The notes below the pieces were generated by a model. It was not told the origin of the DNA. It worked only from the letters and a program-made list of their open reading frames with translations, and made no database searches. Made by a program: the position numbers and the translations under genes. Below are positions 1 through 11,944 of a stretch of 64,000 nt of DNA, piece after piece; the first letter of the stretch is position 1, and each line of letters opens with the position of its first letter. Source of the stretch: Buxus sempervirens (taxonomy: Eukaryota > Streptophyta > Magnoliopsida > Buxales > Buxaceae); contig OX387184.1 of NCBI GenBank assembly GCA_947561395.2, positions 12,628,205-12,692,204 of the forward strand, written 5' to 3'.

Positions 1-808
1 TTGAAAATCTAGCTAAAGAGACAGCCAAGGATAGCCAACTAATAGAAGAATTCACGGAGAAGGTACCAATGCCTAATTCAAATTTTCATCAACTGTTACA
101 TTGATCATTGACTATGGCGTACATATTTTTATCGTAGGCTCATATTAATCTTAATTTCCTTGCTTATCGGCACCACTAATTTCGTAATCTCGTGAGTCTC
201 ATTCTCATCTGACCAAGTCTTCCCTGACTGCCCGTTCATCAAAATGGTTACAACTTCACATTAATTTCCTCAACAAGGAATGTAACTATTTTATAACTCA
301 AGTTGCAAAAATTTTAAATTTTCTATTCATCCAGTTGTGGGGGGGGGTGGGGGGGGGGGGGGAGAATTTCCAAAATCCTAGGCTTTAAAGCAGGGTCAGC
401 CATTTCCTTGAGTGCAGTTGATACATTTTAGTTACATTGCAACTAGCCATGGATGTTTTAAAGAAGTCAATAATTTTTTATTACATTTTTCACTCATGTT
501 TTGACTGAGTAATAAGATTTGAACCAAATATAAGCAACCTTGTGGGATGTGATATTTCTTAAAGCTCTTCCTCTTGGCAAGATACTCCACATCCAACCAT
601 TGACCTTTTTAACTGTGTGTACTTGGGTTTCACACCTAGAAGAAGCAAGGGCTCAGCTTCAGCCTCAAGCTTTTATTCCATTGATATGGTGATTAATTTT
701 CTCATAAAAATGCAGGTAGAGGAGGTAGAGAAAGAGGTGGAGTCATTCATTGAACCAGTCATGGATCAAGCATCTGTGGATCCAAAAGTTCCCAGCAAAG
801 GAGATTAA
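1..808 (+). CDS. C-terminal two exons of a small plastid-type helical protein (5' end outside window)
   Basis: Partial gene. Seen: coding exon 1-62 (reading frame from base 3) ending at a GT donor (63-64), and last exon 716-808 after a TGCAG acceptor, both phase 0, ending in TAA. The encoded tail is acidic and helical (ENLAKETAKDSQLIEEFTEK, then VEEVEKEVESFIEPV). It matches exon by exon the tail of the complete gene at 9238-10438, so these are tandem paralogues on the same strand. The intron 63-715 is non-coding and contains a G-rich homopolymer tract (about 339-361). Known: plants have an uncharacterised family with a transit peptide, one membrane segment and an amphipathic helical tail. Its biochemical role is not known to me. 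The gene's upstream exons lie before the window. Confidence 0.75.
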
Positions 809-1722
809 ATAACATTACTTTTAGGTAGCCATGCCGATGTATTCTTATGTGTGTACAACTATATAACATGTGCTTTAATTTTATAAAAATTAACTAGTCA
901 CTGATGAGATTTCCTGAATTTTTATCTGATTGCAACCACTAAAGGTTCAATTTCTTGATATTTTCTTGGGTTGATACAACACAAATAGTACCCTGATGCA
1001 AACGTGAACCGAAACCTCACTCCCTTGAAATAAAATAAAGCAATCTTATTAACGCCTCTAATCCGAGTTACGAAATGAAACTGTAACTCGTTTCCGAAAT
1101 GTTAGTTAAACCACAGGATCTATATCAGAATAAAGGAAAGCATGAAAAAGATATGAACATGTCATAGAAATTCAATTATCAGAGTCAACTAAAATCCCAA
1201 TCACCCATCCATATGAACAGTATCAAATGTCAAATGATTACTCACAATATCAAGTATAATCTCAAAACAAATGTCTACAAGCAAAATCTACTACTAACTA
1301 ATCCACGTAGTAGTCCTCTGCTCTATACTCGGGGTAATTTCCAGCAATATCTACTCTCGGTATATCTTCCTCTCCAGAAGTAACTGAAAACAAAACAAAA
1401 CCAAATGAGATACAAATATCCCAGCAAATAGCACATGCATGCTCATATACAGTTTATACAACTCTAGAACATGAATCTATGATAAATCATATAACAGCGA
1501 CGATAACACAGATAATCCGAATAATCCATCAATCAATACGTGATAAACTCAAGTAACCCAGCATATGAATCAAATCAATAATATAGATATCAAATCAATT
1601 TGTCATAGTGGGACTCATAAGATTTGACTACTTTGCAAGGTTAAGACCTAGTTCCAAACAATCCAGTATAATAACAACTACAACATCTCTGGTATCAATG
1701 TCATCACCCTCATGGTGGAAAC
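809..1722. other. AT-rich intergenic region, no gene seen
   Basis: AT-rich sequence with no supported ORF. It is the left flank of the hAT insertion. The same kind of sequence resumes after the element (5752-7163, 8184-8900), so this may be one old repeat split by later insertions. I could not define its ends. Confidence 0.3.
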
Positions 1723-1744
1723 TAGAACTGTAAATCTAGCCCGG

Positions 1745-4700
1745 TGTGCCCATGGTCGCACGGCGTGGGCGTGCCTCCTGAAGGGTAATTCGGGAAGGGT
1801 TGGAGTCGCCATTGCCTAGTGGGGTGCAGGCAGACACCTGGGTGCCTAAGTTTGTCTAATATGCCGGTTTTGGCTTGAGATTCTAAGTAGGGTCTCGGTT
1901 ACGGTCCGGGGAAGTCCATAGACACCCCGGTCCACCCCGTCAAATGACGGGTCCCACGGGTTTCCTGGTTTGAGTCAACTTGTTTTGGTCTATCTCACCT
2001 GATTCCTAAGCCGATATGCAATATTTGGTTGAGTCTGGTGAGGACCACCTGAGTGGTGAGGGTCCTTTTACTTGATTTTATCTTGCTTAGTTAAGTGGTC
2101 TGAGTTTGATTGGGTGGGCCCCGTTGGAAGGCCCATGGATTCCTTGGTGGGCTACGTATAGCCCACATGTCCCTTGGTGGGCCTCAGTCTAGCGTGAGAA
2201 GCCCTTTGGGCTTTGGTTCAAATGAATTGATTTTATTTAAAGTTCAAATTGGAGACTTAAAAGATTTTCATGCAAGATGAGCCTGGATTGATTTGCGGGC
2301 CTCACGATGGTGGCCAAATGATTTGACTTAATCTTGATTAATTTGTGCCAAAATGGGCTAGGCACGGGCTTGGGGCCCGTTACCTAGGCTTGGGCTTGAA
2401 AGCCTAAGCCTTGCTGGGTTAGGGTGTTGGACCCTACCCTTGCTTGATTTAATGGGCTTAGCGGGCCCGATAGGCCCTGGCCCGCAGTTTCAACTAAACC
2501 ACGCCTAATCTAAGCTTGCATGCTTCAATTTGGGCTTTGGTGGGCCTCACATGGCATGGCCCACTTGATTAATTCGGTTGTCTTATTTATGTCCAGTTCT
2601 GTTTGTTGGGCTTGGTGGGCCTCATTGGAAGGCCCACTATATATCAAATTGGACCGGGCGGTCCGAATCCCATTTTGGGTTTCCGGGTGACCCAAGGAAA
2701 TTGACACAAAAACCATTTTGTGTCAAATTGGACCGGGCGGTCCGAATCCCATTTTGTGTCATGAAAATGACACAAAAACCAAGGAAAGACAAAACTGAAA
2801 TTTCTACAGTGTAGCCGACCTGAGTTGTCGGCTACACACTAAAACCTATGTAGACGACCTGACCTGCCAGCTACACACAGAGTCAAGCTGATCCGACCTG
2901 AGTTGTCGGATCAACACACAGAAAGGGTTTTTGGGATTTTTGAAGGGGGCTAAGGTTTCTAGGTCTCCAAGGGAGTTCAGTGTGTGGGCCCCTGTGTGGG
3001 CCCACAGTGGTACAAAGGATGAGGGGAAACCTCATTTCAGTCTTCTCCATGCAAACACACTCAATAATAGCATCTTAAGCAAGTTAGACAGGTTTCATGG
3101 AGCACAAGAAAGCATGCAAATCAGCAAGTGAAAGTAGCTTACAAGTGTGTGGGTGCCAAAGTGTCCATGCTTTCCAGAATGTGAAAGCTCATCAAGGAGA
3201 GGGCTAGTATGCTTTCTAGTCAGGCACACATGGGTCAAACTAAGGGTGCTTGGGGTGAAGGAACATGCAGGAGCAGCACCTATCCAAGAGGGAAATATGG
3301 CATGCTAAGGGTACAAAACAGCAAACAAATGCATGGGGGATGGGAAACATGCATTGGGACTTCATATGTATGTGCACACATGCTTAATAACCACTATCAC
3401 CTCAAAAGCAAGCATAAAAAACATCTAAACAAAACATTTGAAGAAGGGAAAGAGGGGGGATTAATATGGGGTACAAGAGATGAACGAGGAAGGGGGAACA
3501 AGCCTCCCCTGTTCAAATGAAACAATCAACAACAATATGACACTATAAAGACCATTAGAACCATGTACAAACGGGAATCTCATCCTTCCCGGACCATACG
3601 TGCATCTCCCCCTTACCATAAGGCTTTTCTTATTCCGAAATGAGGAACACGAGAAAGGGAAAGAGATAGAAGCATGCTAGGAAAAAGAGGAAAGAAGAAA
3701 AAAACATACTAAAAGTAGAGAATATCCTAGCATGATTGAAACTTGCTCATTTTGACTCATGTTGAACAAAAGGTTACAGAGAACATTACCTTGGGGTTAA
3801 AAAAGCCTAGTGTGATGTGTTGAGCACCTCCTTGAGGCAAGGCAAGGGCTGGACAACCCCTCTCCAACAACAACCGCAAGTCCTCCCCTTATTGTTTGAG
3901 TGAGAGTGAAGAAGAAGAGAGAAGGTAAGGGTAGAATGGTCTTAGGATTATGCTTGGGGGGTTTAGGGAGCAAGGAGGGGCTTGGAGGAGGGATTTCACA
4001 CCAGGCAGTATGGGGGAGAAGGGGTGGAAACAACCCAAAAGAAGCCAACCCCGGCCTTTATAGGTAGCAGTTTGTATCCGACATAATGTGTTGGATACAC
4101 ATGGCTTGGTGTGTATCCGACATATGTTGGATACACATGGCTTGGTGTGTATCGGACATAATATGTCGGATACACTAAGCCCCCTTCGTATCTGACATAA
4201 TATGTCGGATACAAACACAATCATTCCGAAAATTAAATGCACTTAGAAAATCTATCGGAAAATCCGACGAGATTTTGGCCAAGATTTTTTGTATCCGGCA
4301 TATTATGTCGAATACAAAGAAATATATGTATACCCAGCATATTTCGTCAGATACAAAAAGGTGAATTTTCGATATTCACATATTGCCCCCGGATTTGATC
4401 GATTTGACAACCGAGATATTCGCAAATTGCCCCCTGGCTATTTGCAGATTAATCCCTGAGATATTTTGAACATTTTGGATATTTACGGATTAATCCCCAA
4501 GATATTTATCTGCGCTTTCGCTACGTGTGCAGTTTCGGCATTGCTGCCCTAAAACTTTAACTGCTTATATCTTCTTCATCCCAACTCCGATTCTAGCAAA
4601 CTCAGTTGCGTTAGAACCGTATCAGAGTTCTCTATCCATTAGGATAGGGTTGAGCAGCTGATTTTTGGTTTAGCAGAAAGTCAATTTATGCTCCCCCTCA

Positions 4701-4911
4701 AGTTTGACCGGCCTACAAATCTTTCATCCAGGCTCCGATTCCGGCAAACTTAGTTGCGTTGAAACCATGTCAGGATTCTCTATCCATTGAGATAAAGCAA
4801 GGTGGCCAATTATCACTTGATCAAAAAGTCAACGTTTGTCCCCTCAGGGTTTGACTTTTAGGTTTTTATTTTCAACACTTTTTTGATTTGATCAAAATTT
4901 GGGTGCTTACA
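1745..4911. mobile_element. 3.17-kb LTR insertion (solo LTR or non-autonomous LTR element) nested in the hAT element
   Basis: Seen: 5-bp TSD CCCGG at 1740-1744 and 4912-4916; ends TGTGCC...GCTTACA, the TG...CA ends of LTRs. There is no gag or pol reading frame. The left part has a segment around 1795-1940 of the kind found in long plant gypsy LTRs (GGAGTCGCC..., GGTTACGGTCCGGGGAAG). It also holds a roughly 100-bp imperfect direct repeat (about 4570-4660 and 4725-4815) and a series of hairpins. The long length and lack of a second copy of the ends suggest a solo LTR, but an internally deleted element is possible. Confidence 0.75.
4070..4350. repeat. Array of palindromic GTATCCGACATA/TATGTCGGATAC hairpins
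   Basis: At least four imperfect inverted repeats of the form TATCCGACATAATATGTCGGATA follow one another (about 4074-4101, 4111-4134, 4149-4174, 4188-4213), with a further one near 4290-4317. They are spaced by ACACATGGCTTGGTGT-like linkers. A related set with cores GTAGCCGACCTGAGTTGTCGGCTAC and GATCCGACCTGAGTTGTCGGATC lies at about 2811-2912 in the same LTR. Confidence 0.7.
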
Positions 4912-5751
4912 CCCGGACCACCCAAAGCCCACCCAACCCAACCCAAATAAGAGCCCAAACTGAGCATTGAGTTTGGGTTTGGGTTTGGGTTGGGTTTCAT
5001 TTATAATCCGAAGTCGAGTTTGGGTTGGGCTTAGGTTCAAGCTATACGAAATGAAAGCCTGAAGTTAATGTTGACTTTATGTACACACTCTCATATAGAT
5101 ATATGCATAAACTCCACCAAATATATATATATATAAGTGAATATTTATTTGTATATATATGTACCATTGTTTTTTTTTCCTTTTATATTGTCATTGTAGT
5201 TATGCAATCACCTATTAAACATAAATTTATTAACATGTGATAATAAGTTTATGAATTTATTCTCAAATAAATAATTTTATACTCACATACATATACATAT
5301 ATGTTACACTGAATGTGATATTTGGGAGTACATACTCTACAAGAAAGATTGTACAAAACCATAAATATGGTGAGCTAGTATTATATTTTAAAATAAAATT
5401 TTAAATTAATTAATTAATTAAGTGTTTTTTTTTAACAAATTCAAGGGACTAATCAAGAGGCATTTATAACAAACAAACATAAAAGTATGTTGATAGATGA
5501 TTTAATTAATGATATTCCAACATTTTGCAATTATAACAAAAATTGAAAAAAAATTCAAAATCTTACATTTTGTTTGGGCCAACCCGAACCCAGCTCGAAC
5601 TCAAATAATAATGTTTTGATTGGGTTTGAGTTTAGTGAGTTTGGGTTAGGGCGGGTCAACAACGAGTTTGGGCTAGTAAATCCTAGATTGGGTTGAGCCC
5701 AAACTCTCATAACACGACCCAACCCGCCCTACTTACACCTCTGGTGGAAAC

Positions 5752-7163
5752 AGAATCGTTGCAAAACATTCCCTCATGGAAAGCCTCTCCATCATAAAGG
5801 AAACGCACTAAGAAAACTAGACTTAAACCAAACAAAAATAGACAATATTCATTTACTAGCTAAATTATGGATCCATATCAAGCTAAGCCCAAAATAGCTT
5901 AAAACAAAACCAACATGTAAACCAAAGTAATCAATATATGATCTTGGATCAATCATAACCAAATCCACTCCATCATTGAGATCTCAAATATATGCCCTAA
6001 AGACGAATATCAATAACCAAAATAGTTCTTATATCAACTCAATCATGAAATAAAACAAATAATTCAAATCTGTAGTAATATCTCACACTTTACCAAATTC
6101 AATGCAAGTTTTTCAAACAAAGCCAAAGTAACCAAAGTAATGCTAAATAGAGCTCAAAATTCCCAATTTCTCAAATCTGACAAGGATTGTGTTTTCAGAG
6201 GTTTGTTTACTTAAAACATGTACAAATATGAGGATTTCATTGGTAGAAATCCTTAGAATCTTTACAAATTAGTGTGAAACCATAAAATCCATTTAGAACC
6301 CCAAAATGAGCTAATTTGTTGAAATAGGTGGACAAATATTCGATTTAAGTTCAAATGTCCAATTGGTCTATATCAACACCTTATAATGGATCTCAGAACA
6401 ATGTTACAAGTGGTGGAATCAAGATAAACTCATTCTATAATAATTTGGAATTAAAAGTTCCCACAAACCTATTTTAGTAGAATGAGCCCAAATTCTTTGT
6501 TAAATTGAATTTTGCGATAATTCCTGTGCAAACACTTTCTAAATACCTAAATCTTATTTGTACATAAGTTGGATTTGCTTAAAAACCAATTCGTAGTTGA
6601 AAAATACTCAAAAGTGTGAAAATAGGGTTTTATTTGTTGGGCGCTCAACATAGTGCTCAAGCGTCTATGGAGGCGTTGGAAAGATTCAAATCTGGATAAT
6701 GGATGCTTGGTAAAGCGCTCGAGCGTCTGGTTGGGCGCTCGGCTTAACAGAAATTATTAACTTTCGGGTTCTGAAATTTAAAAAAAAAACACACACACAG
6801 GCGGGAAGCTCAGCGTAACGCTCAAGCGTCCTTCCAAGCACTGGGCTAAATTCTCAAGTCACGAACCTGATTTACAATTTTCCAAAATTTTTGAAATCTT
6901 AACTATCTAAACATGATTCTATCCCTCTAGAACATTGTAATCATCTTCTAAATCATTCATCTAACCTTATCTACTAATTCAAACAACAATTGAGCATAAT
7001 TTAATTCGGATCAATCAATTCTATTAAACTTCTCTGAATTTCCTTATTTAGCTCAAACAAAAAGTTTAATGGCAATTTCTTTTCAATCACTTGAAAATTC
7101 ATGTATAAATCCAAACGAAAAGGTGATACTTACCTGATTAACCTCAATTAGAGCTCACTCAAC
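5752..7163. other. AT-rich repeat-derived region, no gene seen
   Basis: No supported ORF. At about 6640-6840 a short stretch repeats GCGCTC(A/G)AGCGTC several times. This is probably old transposon sequence, but I see no ends. Confidence 0.3.
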
Positions 7164-8175
7164 TAGTGATGCTTACTGAGCCATGCCGACTTGGCCCAAC
7201 ACGCCAATAGGCCGGCCGGCCCCCTGGGGCGTGCCATGCCGAGCCATGCCTAAACGGGCACGCAGGCGGCATGGGCCGGCCCGCCCGACACGCCGAGGGC
7301 TAGCCAATCTAGCCATTGGCTAGCCCTCTTTCCCCTCAAAAAAGTGGTTTTAACCACTTTTTTTACACTTTTACCCCCCCCCCCCCCCCCAACAGCTATA
7401 TAACAGCCATATTATGGGGGTAGGGTTGTAATTGATTGTAAATTACCTTTTCCACCCTTCCAACTGCCAAATAACAGTCATATTGGAGGGTAGCGGTGGT
7501 AAAAAGCCACTTTTGGTTTTCTATAAATAGGCCTACCCCTTCCCACTCCAAACCACACCTCTTCTACAATTTCTTACTCTTCTCTTCTTACTTTATTAGA
7601 GTCTTGTTCAACGTTTTGGCCAATGCCTGGTAGACTCGGCAGAGTGCTCACATGGGGGGGGGGGGGGGGTTTCCCTAGGCCAACGATTGGCCAAAATTTT
7701 AACAAAACTCTGAGAAAGTTATAAATCAAGTTACTATTGTTGTATTTTCAAAGTTGTACTTGTAATAATTAATTTATTTATATTTTTTTGAGCAAAATCT
7801 ATCCTAATATGTGTAAGACAATTTTGTGAATAATAAACATATTTTTCAGAATTTTTTGTGACTTTTTACTTTTTTTCCTAATTTTCCTTGGTTTTAAAAA
7901 AAAAATCAATTTGCAAAGTTGTACTTGTACTTGTAATAATTTATTTATTTATATTTTTATGATCAAAATCCATTCCAATATGTGTAAGACCATTTTGTGA
8001 ATAATAAGCATATTTTTTAGAATTTTTCCTAATTTTCCTTGGTTTTAAAAAAATCATTTTTTATACCCCAGGCCCGCCAGGCTTGGCAGGCTAGGGGTTT
8101 AGAGAAAACAAGCACGTGGCATGCCAGCGGTAAACGAACCTAGGTCGTGCCGGGTCGCCCCATTTAGCAACCCTA
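7164..8175. mobile_element. Non-autonomous hAT element (about 1.0 kb)
   Basis: Seen: perfect 8-bp TSD CACTCAAC at 7156-7163 and 8176-8183. Left end TAGTGATGCTTACTGAGCCA; right end reversed TAGGGTTGCTAAATGGGGCG. Both subterminal regions are G/C-rich (CATGCC, GGCCGG, GGCACGACC). The core has a conserved TATAAATAGGCC block (about 7523) followed by a CT-rich leader-like stretch, as in a promoter and 5' UTR. An imperfect tandem duplication of about 160 bp (about 7749-7913 and 7914-8060) and C and G homopolymers (7373-7390, 7653-7668) are present. There is no transposase ORF. It is the same family as 35019-36007, which sits in the opposite orientation. Confidence 0.9.
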
Positions 8176-8183
8176 CACTCAAC

Positions 8184-9237
8184 CTTCAACGGTTTAAATC
8201 CAAGCTTCTACAATCAATTCTCTTCCAAGACACTAAAATAACATAGAATTTCATTAAGAACTCGCCCAAATTAAATCAGATCTGAACAAATCCAATTTGT
8301 TCCTTCCTTTACTACTAATTCAGTTGAATACTTACGAAATTTTGTTCAATTATTACTTGAATATCCAACTTACTCTACTCATTTTTTTAAGAACAGATTG
8401 TATCATCAGAAACTCGGCTTCAATTTCATGTCTCTCTCTCTCTCCTCTCCAGATCTGAATGAATCCTTCCTTCTCCAGATCTGGACATCCTTCTTCTCCA
8501 TTCCAACCCTAATTCAATTCTCTAGAGAATTCTAGATTCAGCAACTAAAACTAAAAAACTAATCCTAACCAACTATATATAGTTGCCGCCAGTTCTCTTT
8601 TAAAAGCTCTCATGATTCCATACATGCCACTCCACCAAATATTAGCCTACATAAACAATCAGTTATATATATACTTGATATTATATTTCAATGCCTTTCT
8701 ATTCTATATCCATCAATAATTAATTAATTTACCTTATTATCCAAACTTCCACCTCTTATTTTGCATGAAGAATTTCAAATTATTCTCACTCTTCATTACC
8801 TGAAATTTCCACCCATTAAATCAGTTATTAATTATAAAAATCAAACTTTTTTATAATATTAAAAATTCAGGATTTTACACTTGTCACTCGGATATTACAT
8901 ACAAATTCCTTTTGGTGATAAACACCAAGAGATGAAAAGAGCAATACGCAACAGTCTGTTCTGACAATTACAACATTTTCGTGGTCCCATAAACTCCTCT
9001 AAAACAATTGGAGATGCATGTGAACCAAAACAATAATGATGGAAACTGATAAGAAAGAAACACCACGTGATGAATGATGTAAGAATATATGGTGGAAATT
9101 AAACACATGCTTATATGATCCAAAGAAGATGTACTGAAATGACTTTTCTTGCCAAAACTCATTTAAGCTTGGACACTAGCAATCTTGCAAGGCCAGAGGG
9201 CTTCTCCAGGAGGCAGTTGATGAAGCAATTCTTAATT
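8184..9237. other. AT-rich upstream region of the 9238 gene
   Basis: Before about 8900 this is probably old repeat DNA; CT-rich patches lie near 8431-8500. The stretch from 8900 to 9237 is the likely promoter and 5' UTR of the gene starting at 9238. I see no clear TATA box that fixes a start site. Confidence 0.3.
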
Positions 9238-10438
9238 ATGTCTGCGAAGACGAGCTCGATTCTATCATGTACTGTGAGCAACCATCATCACTCTCGCAGG
9301 AAATCTCCGACGACTTCAAATTTTATTCCAGATCGCCGCCTTCATGGAACACCTCTTACTAAGCATAGACTTCATTTCTCCATGATGATTGTTAGACATA
9401 AAGTGAAGATGTAAGCTCCATTGGATTCCATGACTTCTTTCTTCTGCCTGTCTTTCTCTTCCATATGTCATATCTGGATCCCTGATGATGTTGCTCACCA
9501 TGAACGGTTTCAAACATAAAAAATTAATTTTTCTTTCCATCTCAAATGTTTTTCCTTGTTCAATTCTTTTGATGCAGGGAGATGAATGCTTCAAACAACT
9601 CCCAACAAGAAGCTCCACGCCCTGCTGAACCCCCTTCTTCCACATGGTAATAATCTGCTTCTGAACTAACAAATTCCACTTCAGGGCGTTTCTGCATTAG
9701 TATGCCAAAAATTAATTCTGTATGGGCCTTTCCTTGATGTAGGAAAAACTGGGTTCTGGGGATTATGTTATCAATGGTTATACCAGTTTTCAGGCACAAA
9801 GGAGGACCATTCATGGCACTCAGAAGTAGGAGCACTCCCTGGTTTCTTGGTTTGAATGATATATAGAACCTATTACACATCAGTTATCATCTTATAATAT
9901 ACCTATAGACTCATTGTAAATCTTGTTGTTTGGATGATTAGACAGAGTACACGCGGCAATAGAAACAGTGGACAGTGTGGCAGAGGTTGTGGAAGAGCTG
10001 GGTGAAGCAGTACAGAAGGTAGCTGATGAGGTGGAAGATAAGCTTCCTGAGGATACAGTGCTCAAGGATGCTCTCTGTTCTGTTGAAGACCTTGCAAAAG
10101 AAGCAGTCAAGAAAGCCAGACAAGCAGAAGAAATTGTTCACAAGGTTTAACCACTGCCTCTGCGTCCTGTTTCAATTATTGCGTGACCAAATAATTCATC
10201 TGAGACTTGATCCAAGCAAACAATCTAGCATGAGATGGAATCCTTTATATTACTTCTCTGCACAGTACTATTTTTACCACTAATCCAATACTTGGAAAGG
10301 AGATGCTTTGAAATTTTGATCGTTTGCATATAAATTCAGGTAGAGGAAGTAGAGCAAGAGCTGGAGAAGACATTCACGGAGCCTCGCATGAATCAAGAAG
10401 CGGTTAGCAGCCCAAAGAAGCCAGAAGATAATAGATGA
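9238..10438 (+). CDS. Small plastid-type protein with one membrane segment and amphipathic helical tail (208 aa, 5 exons)
   Basis: Exons: 9238-9410, 9578-9646, 9743-9825, 9942-10144, 10340-10438. All junctions are GT-AG and phases join exactly (627 nt, 209 codons with stop). Residues 1-57 are rich in Ser/His/Arg with few acidic residues, like a chloroplast transit peptide. A Pro-rich linker follows, then a hydrophobic stretch WVLGIMLSMVIPVF in exon 3. A long acidic/amphipathic helical region comes next (VDSVAEVVEELGEAVQ..., LPEDTVLKDAL) and a tail VEEVEQELEKTF. The start was chosen because it opens the transit-like segment; in-frame ATGs at 9220 and 9115 are alternatives. It is a paralogue of the gene at 1-808. 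Known: the family is conserved in plants but of unknown function; plastid membrane location is inferred. Confidence 0.8.
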
Positions 10439-10570
10439 ACCTGCCAAGAAGATCACGCTAGCTCTGCTGAAACATGATTACTTAATCGGTGTCATCTTTT
10501 GTTAAATAAGACAATTTTGAATACTTTCCCAAGCATTTATTAATGGTAGCTCCATTTGTAGTCATAGTAA

Positions 10571-10960
10571 CCTTTTTTTTTTTTTTTTTTTTGGATAAAA
10601 GGCCAAGCTTACATATCTGTTAACACAAACCAAAAGTATAGAACCACAAACAACCTGCCGAAACATACAAACAGACCATTGAAACATGAAGAAACTTAAG
10701 AACAGAGCCACTATTACATCAACCAGATCGACTATGTCTCAGTTAAAAAATGTCAGAACTGCGGTAAAAGCCACTTGGGAACCAGCGGTAGATTCCGACA
10801 AAGGGTATGCACCTAAGCGGATTAAAGAAACAAAACAGACGGGAGGAATACATCATCGACGATGTGATAAAACACAAGAATATTATTAAAGGGAAACAAA
10901 TCCATTTCCTAACGCAATTGGGTTAATAATGGGGTTGGACTTGTTGACCCAGTAATATTC
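10571..10960 (-). mobile_element. Probable 3' fragment of an L1-type LINE
   Basis: A run of about 22 T at 10571-10592 followed by GGATAAAAGGCCAAGC looks like the poly(A) end of a minus-strand L1-like insertion; plant L1 tails often read GGCC-TTTTATCC-poly(A). The sequence to about 10900 has no coding support. I found no TSD, so the far end is uncertain. Confidence 0.35.
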
Positions 10961-11357
10961 TAAAACGTTAAATTATGAATGCTTTTATATGGTATATTTA
11001 AATTAATAATACCTTTATATATTTTTTTAAATTAGTAATATATTTATATGGGAAATTATACCAGGTTTGGCTAAAAGACACGGACACCCCTTATGATTTA
11101 AAATTAATCACTTATAACTCAATATTTTCAAAACCGGCATTAAGCACCCCGTGCTGTCAGTTGACACAAAACGGTGTTAACTTTGCTAATTAAAGACAAA
11201 ATTACCCTTCCATATTAAACACAGACTCGTCCTCTTCCCCAACAGAATCCTTCGTCTTTAACCAATTACGGGGTTATGGTTATCAAATCCTTCAAGGCTG
11301 CTGTGGCTAAGATGTAAAACAGACACGGGTGCCGGAGCACGACGCCAGTAGATCTCT

Positions 11358-11878
11358 TCAGCGGCTGTTGTGCGTGTAACTCATCGACACCGTCGCCATC
11401 TTACTAGACTGGCACTTTCGTTTCAGAGTCAAATTCCAATGGTTCTTAATCGCGTTATCAATGCGACCAGGAAGAAGACGAGCGATCGTTGCCCATTTGT
11501 TACAGAAAGTAACATGTGATCGGATGGTGGTCTCGTCTTCGTCAGGCGTGAAAGCTCGATGCCCCACCTGTGGTGAGATCTGATTACACCATCGAAGACG
11601 AGAAGACTTGCCGGATCTGCCAGAAATACATTTGCTAAGAAAGTAACATGTGATCGGATGGTGGTCTCGTCTTCGTCAGGCGTGAAAGCTCGATGCCCCA
11701 CCTGTGGTGAGATCTGATTACACCATCGAAGACGACAAGACTTGCCGGATCTGCCAGGAATACATTTGCTAATCATGGACCAGTTCCTGGGTCCATGTTT
11801 ATGGACAAGCTTGCGCAACGATTCGTCCTCTTGAGGACTCCATGGTCCTTTGATCCGATCAAGATCCTTCCTGGACAT
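11358..11878 (-). pseudogene. R2R3-MYB DNA-binding domain pseudogene inside the Pack-MULE
   Basis: Read on the minus strand from an ATG at 11878: MSRKDLDRIKGPWSPQEDES, then the R2 helix region ending in PGRSGKSCRLRWCNQ, then an R3 repeat with [26 protein letters not shown] and DNAIKNHWN. This is the MYB44/73/77 type (subgroup 22), whose genes are normally intronless. A 134-bp tandem duplication (11505-11638 and 11639-11772; about 98% identical) repeats the segment SKCIPG...VTF. Because 134 is not a multiple of 3, it shifts the frame. After the [11 protein letters not shown] end of R3 only a short tail remains before a stop, so the activation/EAR region is missing. The upstream minus-strand sequence carries a poly(A) micro-insertion at 11902-11927. 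Function as a full MYB factor is excluded; a transcript is possible. Confidence 0.85.
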
Positions 11879-11884
11879 CGAACT

Positions 11885-11944
11885 TTGATGAAGATAAATT
11901 CTTTTTTTTTTTTTTTTTTTGGTAATGTTGATGAAGATAAATTC
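11885..11944 (-). mobile_element. Micro-retroinsertion: CATTACC + poly(A)19 with 17-bp TSD
   Basis: The 17-bp sequence TTGATGAAGATAAATTC occurs at 11885-11901 and again at 11928-11944. Between the copies are 19 T and GGTAATG only. Read on the minus strand this is TSD - CATTACC - A19 - TSD, the signature of target-primed reverse transcription with almost no template sequence copied. It lies inside the Pack-MULE, so it is younger than that element. Confidence 0.8.

Larger units (their letters stand above)
1723..5743. mobile_element. Non-autonomous hAT element, interrupted by an LTR insertion
   Basis: Seen: 8-bp TSD GTGGAAAC at 1715-1722 and 5744-5751. The left end reads TAGAACTGTAAATCTAGCCC; the right end, reversed, reads CAGAGGTGTAAGTAGGGCGG. 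This is the typical hAT layout (YAGRG-like tip, then G/C-rich repeats of GGGTTGGG and GTTTGGG type inside both ends). Removing the LTR insertion at 1745-4911 and one copy of its 5-bp TSD leaves an element of about 0.85 kb. No transposase reading frame is present, so it must have been moved in trans. Confidence 0.85.

Noticed and set aside
339..361. G-rich homopolymer as a G-quadruplex regulator
   Set aside because: Only an intronic G tract; similar C/G tracts at 7373 and 7653 lie in a transposon. No evidence for function.
3797..4242. Overlapping minus-strand ORFs with repeated YPTYYVRY / VSDILC words
   Set aside because: They are translations of the hairpin repeats in the LTR, not a protein.
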